From a gamma proteobacterium endosymbiont of Lamellibrachia anaximandri (lineage in GTDB: Bacteria; Pseudomonadota; Gammaproteobacteria; Chromatiales; Chromatiaceae): a stretch of 33,337 nt of DNA. The stretch spans positions 1-33,337 of the forward strand of contig JAESPE010000039.1 of NCBI GenBank assembly GCA_016756835.1, in the 5' to 3' direction. The notes under the pieces were generated by a model. It did no database searches and was not told the origin of the DNA. It saw nothing but the letters and a program-made list of their open reading frames with translations. This document shows, piece by piece, positions 17,790-26,382 of this stretch (position 1 is the first letter of the stretch; the number at the start of each line of letters is the position of its first letter). The translations under genes and the position numbers were made by a program.

Positions 17790-18176
17790 ATGAACTGGCC
17801 ACTCCTGGTTATTCTCGTCCTGGCGGCGTTTCTACTGCTGATACCGCTGCTTACCCACCTCTCCGCCCGTCGCAGCGTCGGAAAAAACGTGGCAGCATCA
17901 ATCAACGGAACAAACATTCCTTCTTCGCGACTGGTCTATTTTTACAGCGGACATTGCAGTCCCTGCCGCCAGATGACACCGATCATTGACGAAATAGCCA
18001 AGAACCATGAGAAAGTCATCAAATATGATGCCAGACAAGCGCCAGAGACGGCTGCCGCCTACGGCATCCGCGCCACGCCGACAACGGTCCTGGTAGAGAA
18101 CAATGTTATTACAGAAGTCCTGCTGGGTACCAAATCGCAGCGGCAACTTGAAAAACTACTACAGAGAATCAGCTAA
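17790..18176 (+). CDS. Membrane-anchored thioredoxin-like protein (CSPC)
   Basis: This 128-residue protein has an N-terminal membrane anchor (LLVILVLAAFLLLIPLL) and a thioredoxin fold with the active site SGHCSPCRQM (cysteines near residues 56 and 59) and the cis-proline ATPTTV. The dipeptide between the cysteines (Ser-Pro) differs from the CGPC of thioredoxin. By the positive-inside rule, Arg-Arg just after the anchor suggests the domain may face the cytoplasm, but this is not certain. Its stop overlaps the start of the GloC-like gene (TAATG), indicating a coupled pair. Confidence 0.88.
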   Translation: MNWPLLVILVLAAFLLLIPLLTHLSARRSVGKNVAASINGTNIPSSRLVYFYSGHCSPCRQMTPIIDEIAKNHEKVIKYDARQAPETAAAYGIRATPTTVLVENNVITEVLLGTKSQRQLEKLLQRIS

Positions 18177-18808
18177 TGCGGGCATTGATCATCCCGGTTA
18201 CCGACTTTCAGCAGAACTGTACGCTGCTGTGGTGTGAAAAAACCCAAGCCAGCGCCATTGTCGACCCTGGTGGAGATATCGAACGGATCGTTGATGCGGT
18301 TTCTGTCCATCAACTGAAACCACAATTGATCCTCATCACCCACGGCCATATCGACCACGCCGGCGGCGCGGCGGTACTGGCCAGAAAGCTGGATATACCT
18401 ATCGAAGGCCCGCAGCAGGATGATCGCTTCTGGCTCGAAGGCATGCCGGATCAGGCTGCCATGTTTGGGTTTTCTGCTGTGGAAGCCTTCGAGCCGGATC
18501 GCTGGTTGAAGGATGGGGACCATGTAAGCTTCGGCGAGGTGGAGCTTGAGGTTCTGCATTGTCCTGGCCACACACCAGGGCATGTCGTTTTCTTCCACCG
18601 TGAGAGCGAAATGGCGCTGGTGGGGGATGTGCTATTCCACGGATCGATTGGCCGAACCGACTTTCCGCAAAGCAACCATGCAGCGCTGATCCGCTCCATA
18701 AAGGAAAAACTCTGGCCCTTGGGAAGTGCGGTACGCTTCATCCCCGGCCATGGCTCAGAATCAACCTTTGGTGAAGAACGCCGAAACAATCCGTTTGTTG
18801 CGGATTAG
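18176..18808 (+). CDS. gloC: GloC/YcbL-type metallo-beta-lactamase-fold hydrolase
   Basis: This 210-residue protein matches YcbL (GloC), a type II glyoxalase that hydrolyses S-lactoylglutathione. The opening IIPVTDFQQNCTLLWCE is close to E. coli YcbL. The metal-binding motif is HGHIDHAG near residues 57-64, with later ligands in CPGHTPGH and near FIPGHG. The full-length fold appears intact. It is translationally coupled to the thioredoxin-like gene. A persulfide dioxygenase (ETHE1 family) is a related alternative of interest in a sulfur oxidiser, but the N-terminus fits YcbL better. Confidence 0.9.
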   Translation: MRALIIPVTDFQQNCTLLWCEKTQASAIVDPGGDIERIVDAVSVHQLKPQLILITHGHIDHAGGAAVLARKLDIPIEGPQQDDRFWLEGMPDQAAMFGFSAVEAFEPDRWLKDGDHVSFGEVELEVLHCPGHTPGHVVFFHRESEMALVGDVLFHGSIGRTDFPQSNHAALIRSIKEKLWPLGSAVRFIPGHGSESTFGEERRNNPFVAD

Positions 18809-19164
18809 GTTTTAAACCGGCTCACACTCTCCCTGCACACCTGTGTCGGGAAGCACGGTACCTACTGACATCCAACTCCGCCAATTCTGAGGAAAGGGGG
18901 TCTTGCTACTATCTCGCCAATCTGAAATCAGCATCAGAAATGCAGGCACCACCACTCAGCCCATCGAAACAGGATAAAATACATCAGCTTTCTCTAATAA
19001 ATTCATATAGTTCATAGTTTTGCATTGATCGACTGCATGACGTAATATCCGCCAAATAATATTGGGTGTTCATATTTTTCCAACAACAAGTCAGCACTCG
19101 TAGATCAGGCAGGTGAGATCACCGTTTTCTGCCGATACCTAAAACAAAAGATTGAGGGTGGAGT
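18809..19164. other. Intergenic region before the tetraheme cytochrome gene
   Basis: About 356 bases become AT-rich after 18960. No coding frame or RNA gene is convincing. A weak sigma-70-like pair may exist (TTGCAT at 19020 and TAATAT 17 bases later), but the match is poor. The region probably holds the promoter of the cytochrome gene. Confidence 0.5.
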
Positions 19165-19746
19165 ATGTTTCGCAACAGTGCCAGCGGTAACGCTGCGGGC
19201 AAAGTATCCATTGTCTTCGTAAGCATCGTCTTCCTCGCCGGCGTGGTGTTTACCGGCCTCTTCAATGTGGGCCTCGGATTCACAAACGAAATGGACTTCT
19301 GTACGAGCTGCCACTCCATGAAAGTGAATTTGGAAGAGTACAAAGAGACAACGCATTACAAAAATGCCTCAGGGGTTCGAGCCACCTGCTCAGACTGCCA
19401 TGTTCCCAAGTCGTTCGTACCCAAGATGGTCGCAAAGGTGATGGCATATAAGGATGTCATGCATGAGATCCTCGGCACCCTCGACACAAAAGAAAAATAT
19501 GAGTCCCACCGCTGGGACATGGCGAACCGTGTTTGGGATAAGATGCGTAGCACAAACTCCCGCGAATGCCGAAGCTGCCACGACTTCAGCCAGATGGATC
19601 TGAGCGAACAGGATCGCAGTGCCCGTAAGCGTCACGCAAGAGCGGAAGACGAAGGCAAGACATGTATCGACTGCCACAAGGGTATCGCCCATGAGGAGCC
19701 GGATGAACCGGAAGAACCCACCGAGGAAGATAACGACAAGGCATGA
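19165..19746 (+). CDS. Tetraheme NapC/NirT-family cytochrome c
   Basis: This 193-residue protein has one N-terminal membrane anchor (about 15-35) and four CxxCH haem motifs at 46-50 (CTSCH), 75-79 (CSDCH), 135-139 (CRSCH) and 167-171 (CIDCH). This is the NapC/NirT quinol-dehydrogenase pattern, so it probably moves electrons between the membrane quinone pool and periplasmic redox proteins. The tail is highly acidic (EPDEPEEPTEEDND). No terminal reductase gene such as napA or nrfA lies next to it; FccAB and diheme cytochromes do, so it may link those to quinone. This link is inference. Confidence 0.92.
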   Translation: MFRNSASGNAAGKVSIVFVSIVFLAGVVFTGLFNVGLGFTNEMDFCTSCHSMKVNLEEYKETTHYKNASGVRATCSDCHVPKSFVPKMVAKVMAYKDVMHEILGTLDTKEKYESHRWDMANRVWDKMRSTNSRECRSCHDFSQMDLSEQDRSARKRHARAEDEGKTCIDCHKGIAHEEPDEPEEPTEEDNDKA

Positions 19747-19783
19747 TGAGCGTTTTTGAACCCGGAACAGTCACGGTAGAATC

Positions 19784-20725
19784 ATGAAGAAAAACAAGCT
19801 TGTCGCAATACTGCTTGCGCTGCTCATCTCAACGCCTGCTCTCTCCGGTGACAAGGAGATGGCGAAAGAGTTGAGACTGGCCGCTATTGTCGGCGACACA
19901 GACGCCATCATCGAACTTCTGGATAAGGGCGCTTCGGTCGACTCCGCCAACAAATTCGGCAAGACCGCTCTCATGATGGCGGTCGAAAACGACAATTTCG
20001 AAACTGTGGTCCTGCTGCTGAACCGGGGTGCTCAGGTCAACTTCCGCACTCTCGCAGGCTGCACTGCACTTACCGTTGCCGCCGAAAACGGGCATCCGGC
20101 ACTTACCGCGATGTTGCTCGAACGTGGCGCAAATATACATGATCGTACCCGGGCCGGCTGGGACTCGATGATGATCGCCGCCCGTTACGGCATCACGGAC
20201 ATGGTGGAGCAGCTTCTCTTCAAGGGCGCCGATCCCCACGCGTCGGACAAGCACGGAAGAAACGCGCTCATGATGGCGGCTAGAAAAGGGCATAAGGATA
20301 CCGTCGAAATATTGCTCAAGCATGGCGCCAACGCCGATGCCCAGGACAGAAACGGCTCCACCGCCTTGATACTCGCGGCCGACCGCGGCAATGAAGAGAC
20401 GGTAGAGAGTCTGCTGAAACTCGGTGCTTCCATCGATAAAGAGGATCGTGACGGCGCGACGGCATTGATCTGGGCAGTGGGACAAGGACACATAACAATC
20501 ACAAAACTGCTGATTGACAAAGGCGCCAATATCAACCACGCTGACCAAGATGGCATTACGCCACTGATGGAAGCTGCGAGCAGTGGCTCCATGGATATGA
20601 CCCGGCTTCTGCTGAAGCAGGGCGCCGATAAAACAATTAGAAACAGCGACGGCCGCACAGCTGCAGACATTGCCAAAAAGAAAAGAAAAAAGCATATCGT
20701 CAATCTGCTCGAAGGAACAGGCTGA
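19784..20725 (+). CDS. Exported ankyrin-repeat protein
   Basis: This 313-residue protein has a signal peptide (MKKNKLVAILLALLISTPAL, cut after about residue 21) and then about eight 33-residue ankyrin repeats filling residues 28-290, with a partial capping repeat ending in a basic helix (KKKRKKHIVNLL). Repeats begin with Gly and show the xTALMMAAxxGH pattern. Ankyrin repeats mediate protein contacts, so a periplasmic location suggests a scaffold or chaperone for an exported partner. It sits 37 bp after the tetraheme cytochrome gene and before fccAB, so cytochromes are candidate partners. Confidence 0.92.
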   Translation: MKKNKLVAILLALLISTPALSGDKEMAKELRLAAIVGDTDAIIELLDKGASVDSANKFGKTALMMAVENDNFETVVLLLNRGAQVNFRTLAGCTALTVAAENGHPALTAMLLERGANIHDRTRAGWDSMMIAARYGITDMVEQLLFKGADPHASDKHGRNALMMAARKGHKDTVEILLKHGANADAQDRNGSTALILAADRGNEETVESLLKLGASIDKEDRDGATALIWAVGQGHITITKLLIDKGANINHADQDGITPLMEAASSGSMDMTRLLLKQGADKTIRNSDGRTAADIAKKKRKKHIVNLLEGTG

Positions 20726-21038
20726 TACACAAAGTAAGTGGAGGATGAGAGAGTCCCGTACAATCTATTCGTCACTCCATATTAACGAATAATAATGTCA
20801 AGCGATGGCACCCGCTTGGCAACGATAACCGGTCGTTTTCCGAACAACCTGTTATCCAGAGCATTGCGCAAGCGAAGTGGATGGAATCCACAATAAATCC
20901 AAAGAAAGTCAGGGAGTTTTCGCTGGCGCGCCAATGCAGTTGAAGTCTTCACGTAGTTTAAGATTTCAGCGCATTTTTTACTGGGATAATAATCCCATTA
21001 TACCAATGTAAGCCTGTTCAAAACCCAAAGGAGGAAAC
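20726..21038. other. Intergenic region upstream of fccAB
   Basis: About 313 bases with no gene. A perfect 14-bp palindrome GGGATAATAATCCC (20983-20996) lies 43 bp before fccA and could be an operator. No confident -35/-10 pair was found. The AAAGGAGG ribosome binding site of fccA is at the end. Confidence 0.5.
20983..20996. promoter_or_regulatory. Palindrome before fccA, possible operator
   Basis: GGGATAATAATCCC has five-base arms around AATA. Its place close to the fccA start makes a regulator binding site possible, but no other copy was seen and no regulator can be named. Confidence 0.3.
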
Positions 21039-21650
21039 ATGGCGTACACAACTATTAAGAAGGCCCTGATCGGGGCACTGGCTCTCAGTGCATCTTCACT
21101 GGCTTTCGCCGCTGACAAACCCCTGATGACGGGCGCCAGCGCAAAAATGCTGTCCGACACCTGCGCTGGTTGCCATGGCACCAACGGCGCCAGCGTCGGC
21201 CCAGCTATCCCCAGCATCGGCGGCCTCTCCACTGAATACTTTGTTGAGGTCATGCAAGGTTATAAGAGCGGTGAGGTTATATCCACCATCATGGGGCGCA
21301 TCGCCAAGGGCTATACCGACGAAGAGTTTACGGCTATGGCCGGCTTCTATGCCAAGAAAGGCTTTGTTGCCGCCAACCAGAAGTTCGATGCCGCAAAGGC
21401 CAAGAAGGGCGCCAAACTGCACGACAAGTACTGTGAAAAGTGTCATGCAGATGGTGGAACTGCCGCAGACGATGATTCCGGCGTCCTCGCCGGCCAGCTC
21501 GTCCCCTACCTGAAGTGGACCCTGGCTGACTATAGAGCAGGCGACCGTCCTATTTCGAAGAAGATGAAAAAGAAACTCAACAAGATGCTGAAGGCGAAAG
21601 GCGACGGCAGTATTGACGATCTGATGCACTTCTACGCAAGCCAGCAATAA
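21039..21650 (+). CDS. fccA: Flavocytochrome c sulfide dehydrogenase, diheme cytochrome subunit
   Basis: This 203-residue periplasmic protein has a Sec signal peptide (cut near AFA|AD, residue 24) and two CxxCH sites, Cys42-Cys45-His46 (CAGCH) and Cys132-Cys135-His136 (CEKCH), in two class I-like domains. Together with the adjacent flavoprotein this is the FccAB sulfide dehydrogenase, which oxidises sulfide to sulfur or polysulfide and reduces cytochrome c. AAAGGAGG lies before ATG 21039. It is 14 bases upstream of fccB, clearly one operon. Confidence 0.95.
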   Translation: MAYTTIKKALIGALALSASSLAFAADKPLMTGASAKMLSDTCAGCHGTNGASVGPAIPSIGGLSTEYFVEVMQGYKSGEVISTIMGRIAKGYTDEEFTAMAGFYAKKGFVAANQKFDAAKAKKGAKLHDKYCEKCHADGGTAADDDSGVLAGQLVPYLKWTLADYRAGDRPISKKMKKKLNKMLKAKGDGSIDDLMHFYASQQ

Positions 21651-21664
21651 GGGGGATTGAAAAC

Positions 21665-22957
21665 ATGAAGATTACCCGTAGAAGTTTTGTAAAAGGTGCT
21701 GGCGCAGCGACTGCTGTCGGCATGATCGGTACCCCCTTTATCGCTCTGGGCGCAAGTAAGAAGGTGGTAGTAGTTGGTGGTGGTACCGGTGGCGCAACTG
21801 CTGCCAAGTATCTGAAACTGGCTGATCCGACCATCGATGTCACCCTGATCGAAGCCAACAAGCACTACTACACCTGCTACCTCTCCAACGAGGTACTGAG
21901 TGGCGACCGTACGATCGACTCCATCAAGTTCGGCTACAGCGGCATGGGCAAACATGGCGTCAAGATCGTTCACGACATCGTCACCGGTATCGACGCCGGC
22001 AAGCGCGTGGTCAAGACCAAGGGCGGCAAGAGCTTCAATTACGATCGCTGCATCGTGGCGCCTGGTGTCGATTTCAAGTGGGAGACTATTGAAGGTTACG
22101 ATGCCAATGTGGCAGAGACCATCACCCACGCCTGGAAGGCAGGCTCACAGACCGTGACCCTGCGCAAGCAACTGCTGGCCATGAAGGATGGCGGGACCGT
22201 CTGCATCACCGCGCCTCCCAACCCCTTCCGTTGCCCTCCTGGACCTTACGAGCGCGCCTCTCAGATCGCCCACTATTTTAAGCAGCACAAGCCCAAGTCA
22301 AAGATCATCATCCTGGATCCTAAGCCGAAATTTTCCAAGATGGGCCTGTTCACCCAGGGCTGGAAAGATCTCTATGGTTACGGCACCGACAACAGCATGA
22401 TCGAGTGGCACGGCACCCCAAAGGGTTCCGACGACAACGTGCTGTCCAGCATCGATGCCAAGACCCGCACCGCGACCACCGGCTTCAACGAAGTCCAGGC
22501 GGACGTACTGAACGTGATCCCCGCCCAGAAGGCCGGCAAGATTGCATTCGCTGCGGGCCTGACCAAAGGCGACTGGTGTCCGATCGATCTACACACCTTC
22601 GAGTCCACCATTCACAAGAACATCCATGTGATTGGTGATGCTGCGATCGCCAAGGGTATGCCTAAGTCCGGTTATGCCGCCAACTCCGAAGCCAAAGTCT
22701 GCGCCGCCGCTATTGCCTCGCTGTTGAATGGTCATGAGCTTGGCACACCTGCCTATGTCAACACCTGCTACTCCATCATCGGCGCGGACTACGGCATCTC
22801 CGTTGCAGCAGTCTATCGTCTGGCTGAAGATGGCTCCAAGATCACCAAGGTCTCCGGCGGTCTGACACCCAAAGATGCGTCTTCCGAGATGCGTGCCCGC
22901 GAGGTGCAGTACGCCTACAGTTGGTTTGACAACATCACCAACGATGCCTTCAACTAA
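21665..22957 (+). CDS. fccB: Flavocytochrome c sulfide dehydrogenase, flavoprotein subunit
   Basis: This 430-residue exported flavoprotein has a twin-arginine signal (RRSFVKG, residues 5-11) ending near residue 30, then a dinucleotide fold [14 protein letters not shown]. Cys71 in YYTCYLSN corresponds to the cysteine that binds FAD covalently in the Allochromatium enzyme. Cys190 ([10 protein letters not shown]) and Cys368 (NTCYS) correspond to the redox disulfide pair that attacks sulfide. All key residues are present, so it should be active. It would be exported folded by Tat, possibly with its cytochrome partner joining in the periplasm. A strong terminator follows. Confidence 0.96.
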   Translation: MKITRRSFVKGAGAATAVGMIGTPFIALGASKKVVVVGGGTGGATAAKYLKLADPTIDVTLIEANKHYYTCYLSNEVLSGDRTIDSIKFGYSGMGKHGVKIVHDIVTGIDAGKRVVKTKGGKSFNYDRCIVAPGVDFKWETIEGYDANVAETITHAWKAGSQTVTLRKQLLAMKDGGTVCITAPPNPFRCPPGPYERASQIAHYFKQHKPKSKIIILDPKPKFSKMGLFTQGWKDLYGYGTDNSMIEWHGTPKGSDDNVLSSIDAKTRTATTGFNEVQADVLNVIPAQKAGKIAFAAGLTKGDWCPIDLHTFESTIHKNIHVIGDAAIAKGMPKSGYAANSEAKVCAAAIASLLNGHELGTPAYVNTCYSIIGADYGISVAAVYRLAEDGSKITKVSGGLTPKDASSEMRAREVQYAYSWFDNITNDAFN

Positions 22958-23015
22958 GCCATCAATCATAACCGTCAGGGATGACGGCTGAGGACGTTTT
23001 CACAACGATCCTTTC

Positions 23016-23046
23016 AAAGGCGGAACCCTCGGGTTCCGCCTTTTTT
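23016..23046 (+). terminator. Rho-independent terminator of fccAB
   Basis: An 11-bp perfect stem (AGGCGGAACCC / GGGTTCCGCCT) with a two-base TC between the arms is followed by a run of T. It lies about 60 bp after the fccB stop. Confidence 0.93.
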
Positions 23047-23138
23047 ATTGGGAAAACAAACAACCCCCGCTGCAAACGGGCGGGTTATTAAACTGGGGCG
23101 GCGCCCCGACTAAAACAGACATAAAACCGCACAAATAG

Positions 23139-23166
23139 AAAAGGCGGGGTTACCCGCCTTTTATTG
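23139..23166 (-). terminator. Terminator of the convergent diheme cytochrome gene
   Basis: A hairpin with arms AAAGGCGGG and CCCGCCTTT around a GTTA loop is flanked by A and T runs, so it could work in either direction. It is 26 bp from the stop of the minus-strand cytochrome gene. Two further GC-rich palindromes lie between it and the fccAB terminator (about 23062-23085 and 23095-23108). Confidence 0.85.
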
Positions 23167-23191
23167 CTACAAACCTCATTGCGCATCGAAA

Positions 23192-23977
23192 CTACTTGGG
23201 CCTGATCGGCCTTCTCATATCATGAGATCGTTTGTCGATCGCATAACCACCATAAATCTTGGATGATCTGGAGTATTTCGGGAAATCAGGATTCTGCCAG
23301 CCGGCCTCGGCAACCTTATCCGTTGGCGGCTTCAGACGAGAGGAGTAGTCCATCACCGCCATAATATCCCGCATGCTAAAGCGGCGGATCTGTTTAACCA
23401 TCTTGGGATCGGCGTTTCTGCGACGACCTTTTTTTATCCACTCGAACTGACGCATCAGATAGCGGTAGTGCTGGCCGTAGATCGCCGGTATGTGCTCAGC
23501 CTTATCCCCCTGACCATTGTCACCATGACACTCTGTGCAGTTCTCTTCATAGAGTTTCCTGCCATGTTTAAGATCATGCCCTGAACCGGTGCCATTGTTG
23601 GGAGTCATGGGCAACAGTGCAATATAGGCAGCAACATCAGCGATCTCCTGTACACCGCCCAGCAGGCGGGCCGAAGTAAATGGCCGCATCGTTGGATTGT
23701 CGCGGTTGCGGGCGCGGATGTCGGCAAGCTGCTTGATGATTACCGTATTCAGTTGGCCTGCAACCTGAGGATACGTGCCGCTTTCATGCCCCCACCCCTC
23801 CGGCGTATGGCACACCGCACAAATCTCATACACCTTCTTTCCATTTTCAATACTCGGCTCTTTAAGGAGTGCTGCTTCGTACTCCTCCATCGCCTTTTCC
23901 GACGTCCCTGCCACAACAATTCCTGCCGCTATCAAACCAAGAAAAACAGCCCCTGTCTTTTGCAAATATCTACTCAT
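23192..23977 (-). CDS. Diheme cytochrome c (c4-like)
   Basis: This 261-residue exported protein has an N-terminal hydrophobic signal or anchor (about 8-24) and two CxxCH motifs, Cys53-Cys56-His57 (CAVCH) and Cys147-Cys150-His151 (CTECH), in two cytochrome domains as in cytochrome c4. The C-terminus carries an extra ~50-residue basic tail (KIYGGYAIDKRSHDMRRPIR). The start is ATG 23977, with GAGAGG five bases upstream; an in-frame extension to 24049 lacks a signal peptide at its start and is unlikely. It is divergent from a paralogous diheme cytochrome and probably accepts or donates electrons in sulfide oxidation. Confidence 0.9.
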   Translation of the reverse strand: MSRYLQKTGAVFLGLIAAGIVVAGTSEKAMEEYEAALLKEPSIENGKKVYEICAVCHTPEGWGHESGTYPQVAGQLNTVIIKQLADIRARNRDNPTMRPFTSARLLGGVQEIADVAAYIALLPMTPNNGTGSGHDLKHGRKLYEENCTECHGDNGQGDKAEHIPAIYGQHYRYLMRQFEWIKKGRRRNADPKMVKQIRRFSMRDIMAVMDYSSRLKPPTDKVAEAGWQNPDFPKYSRSSKIYGGYAIDKRSHDMRRPIRPK

Positions 23978-24381
23978 CGACCTCTCACGCGTTTGTGTGA
24001 TGAACGGACTTGAGAATAGCCTTTTATTACATATCAGGCAATCTTTCATCCATGGCTGCTCGAGCGTAAATACGCCAATTAATTAGTATTTGATGATTAT
24101 CTTAACCATTGATAATAAAGGGAAAATTGAACTATTATTCGACATCTGCCAGAATGCCGAACTAGCCAATACCTGCTAGAAACCCGCTTATTGCAGCGCT
24201 GAATAATAGGGATAGATGCGGCAAATACAAAAGCAATAACAACGCAATTAACAGCTAACCTCATCCCCGATGGACTCAAGGAGCATCCCATAACAACTAA
24301 AGAACTGGGATCAAATCTACGGGATCAACGGCTTTTTCTCGAAAACTAAACGACTCATACACAAACCCTGGAGGCTCGTTC
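23978..24381. other. Divergent promoter region between two diheme cytochrome genes
   Basis: About 404 bases, AT-rich between 24060 and 24125, with no convincing gene. It must hold promoters for both cytochrome genes. TTGATGATTATCTT (24090-24103) resembles an FNR/ANR half-conserved site with two mismatches in the second arm; the evidence is weak. Confidence 0.5.
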
Positions 24382-24993
24382 ATGAAACGGCTATTGCTGA
24401 CACTCCTTTTAACACTACCGCTCGCTGCTCAGGCAGTAGACATGGAAAACGGTAATAAACTCAGCCGCAGTTGCGCGCTTTGCCACGGCCAGCTGGGACA
24501 GGGTACACCCGGTCCCGCATCCCCGCGTTTGGCAGGAACACCTGCCGGTTATATGGTTCAGCAGGTGGAAGCCTACATCAACGGCGACCGTCCAAACCTG
24601 CGCATGGTTATTACCTCATCCCTGCATTCACTTAGCGAGGATGATATCGACGATATTGCCGCCTACTACGAAAGCATCAACCTGAACAAGATTGCCCCTG
24701 GGTTGGGTATGATTCCACAATGGCCGGGCAATATTGCGCAGGGAGAAGCAATCTATGGGGAGGAGTGCAAAAGCTGCCACCGTAAAAACGGCATGGGAAA
24801 ATCCCGCAAAGGCATACCTGCCCTGGCCCTGCAGTACTCCCAATATCTATTCCGTCAGATCAAGATGTTCCAGTGGCGCAAACGGGTTCATGACGACGAA
24901 CCTGATGATGAGACATTCGATAATTTTTCCGATCAGCAGATTGAAAGCATTCTGGCTTACGTCTCTTCGCTGGCGCCCAACAACAAAAGATAA
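24382..24993 (+). CDS. Diheme cytochrome c (c4-like)
   Basis: This 203-residue periplasmic protein has a signal peptide (cut near AQA|VD, residue 18) and two haem sites, Cys31-Cys34-His35 (CALCH) and Cys129-Cys132-His133 (CKSCH), in two cytochrome c4-like domains. It resembles the divergent diheme protein at 23192-23977 throughout the second domain (GIPALALQYSQYLFRQ versus HIPAIYGQHYRYLMRQ). GGAGG lies eight bases before ATG. The DUF302 gene follows after 51 bases, probably in the same operon. Confidence 0.92.
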   Translation: MKRLLLTLLLTLPLAAQAVDMENGNKLSRSCALCHGQLGQGTPGPASPRLAGTPAGYMVQQVEAYINGDRPNLRMVITSSLHSLSEDDIDDIAAYYESINLNKIAPGLGMIPQWPGNIAQGEAIYGEECKSCHRKNGMGKSRKGIPALALQYSQYLFRQIKMFQWRKRVHDDEPDDETFDNFSDQQIESILAYVSSLAPNNKR

Positions 24994-25044
24994 CGTTATC
25001 GACAGCGTTACCAAGCGTATATAACCATTTACCGGAGTACCTTA

Positions 25045-25563
25045 ATGAATGCACTGAAAAACCTTTGGTTTATGCTGGCACTGGCGATCACGATCCCCAC
25101 TACCGCTTTGGCAGCTGATAAGCCAACAATGCCGCAGATCAACATTACAGACATCAAACAAACCGTTGTACAGATGAGCCTTCAAGATGGCATCACGCGT
25201 GAAGATGCGATACAGGCATTGATGTCCCGAGCTGCAGAGATCAATCTGAAGTTCGTTGCCCGCCAGGAAGTTTCGAAGGAGTTGCAGGCACGTGGCCTGA
25301 AGACGCCCTACCTCGACATCTTCCAGTTCTGCAACCCGGAAGACGCCCGCAAGATGATTATGCATGACCCCATCTATGCGGCCTACATGCCCTGCCGTAT
25401 TGCCATGGTTGAGGACAAGAACGGCAAACTATGGTTGATGATGCTGAACCTGGATATGCTGATCAACAGTCAGATGCTGCCTGCAGAGCTGACCGAAATC
25501 GCCATTCGCGTCAATCAGGCCATGCTTGATGTGATGGTTGCCGGCGCTACAGGCGAATTCTGA
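25045..25563 (+). CDS. Exported DUF302-domain protein
   Basis: This 172-residue protein has a signal peptide (cut near ALA|AD, residue 23) and a DUF302 domain with the family's FQFCNPEDARKM and YMPCRIAMVEDKNGKLWL blocks, including two conserved cysteines. The biochemical role of DUF302 is not established; it is often found with periplasmic redox or sulfur genes. GGAG is well placed before ATG 25045. It follows the diheme cytochrome gene and ends at a strong terminator, so both probably form one transcript. Confidence 0.9.
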   Translation: MNALKNLWFMLALAITIPTTALAADKPTMPQINITDIKQTVVQMSLQDGITREDAIQALMSRAAEINLKFVARQEVSKELQARGLKTPYLDIFQFCNPEDARKMIMHDPIYAAYMPCRIAMVEDKNGKLWLMMLNLDMLINSQMLPAELTEIAIRVNQAMLDVMVAGATGEF

Positions 25564-25573
25564 TTGCTGCCGG

Positions 25574-25599
25574 GGTCGGAGTCAAATTTGACGCCGACC
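25574..25599. repeat. Dispersed palindrome, family C, copy 1
   Basis: A near-perfect palindrome centred on GTCAAATTTGAC with GGTCGG and CCGACC flanks. A related copy in opposite orientation lies at 31927-31951. It starts 11 bases after the DUF302 stop codon. Confidence 0.75.
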
Positions 25600-25614
25600 T
25601 CTCATTTGGGCAAT

Positions 25615-25641
25615 AAAAAACGGCGCATTTGCGCCGTTTTT
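25615..25641. terminator. Bidirectional rho-independent terminator
   Basis: ACGGCGCA-TT-TGCGCCGT forms a perfect stem flanked by six A on the left and five T on the right. It serves the cytochrome-DUF302 transcript on the plus strand and the CBS gene on the minus strand. Confidence 0.93.
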
Positions 25642-25680
25642 CTATGGCCCACTGGACCAAAACATTAATCCCGCCCGCTG

Positions 25681-26139
25681 TTATTTACAGAGGTTATCCG
25701 ACAGGTTGGCTTGAAAGATAGCCTTGTGTATGTCGCCCAGACTCAACATGCCGAGCAGCTTGCCGTCAACTGCGACCGGGATGCGACGAAACTTGTGCCG
25801 TACCATTATGGTGGCTGCACGCAAGATGTGCATATCCGGTTCGATGGTAACAACCCTGGGGGTCATCAGATCAGACACCTTCAGGTTCACCACATCCTTG
25901 TACTGGCTCATCATACCGTCGTAATCCGGTGTAGCCATTACATCCGCAAAATCCTCCAGTTTTGGAAACATGCGGTGCAGAACATCCTTCTCCGCAATGA
26001 TACCCATCAGTTTTCCATCTTCATCCTCAACCGGAAGGCCGCTGTAGCGAAACAGGCACATCAGTGAGACCACTTCCAACAGTTTGGTATCAGGTGTCAC
26101 CGTCTTCGGTGATCTTGACATTATGTCGCTAACCAGCAT
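25681..26139 (-). CDS. Two-CBS-domain protein
   Basis: This 152-residue cytosolic protein consists of two CBS domains: about 1-60 (VSDIMSRSPKTVTPDTKLLE ... GIIAEKDVL) and about 85-145 (VSDLMTPRVVTIEPDMHILRA ... GMLSLGDIHKAI). Such stand-alone pairs bind adenosyl nucleotides and act as energy or redox sensors for partner proteins. GAGGAG lies before ATG 26139. No partner is obvious from the neighbours. Confidence 0.92.
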   Translation of the reverse strand: MLVSDIMSRSPKTVTPDTKLLEVVSLMCLFRYSGLPVEDEDGKLMGIIAEKDVLHRMFPKLEDFADVMATPDYDGMMSQYKDVVNLKVSDLMTPRVVTIEPDMHILRAATIMVRHKFRRIPVAVDGKLLGMLSLGDIHKAIFQANLSDNLCK

Positions 26140-26382
26140 CGGGGAACTCCTCGTCAGACGCTAATAATTATTTTTAACACTCTGAAATTCACGCCCTTGC
26201 CGGAACGGATAAAATAGCCAAGCAGGGACACTACCATTGGATTCCAGATATGCATACGTTAGCGTCACTCTCGACGCAAACAATAAAGATACGCAATCCA
26301 ACAGGCAAAGCCAACAACTATTAATAATTCATGATTGACTGATTATTCAATCGATACCGTGCGAACTCCGGAAACATGATCT

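Noticed and set aside
24090..24103. FNR/ANR site between the diheme cytochrome genes
   Set aside because: Two of five bases in the second arm mismatch in an AT-rich region; too weak to call.
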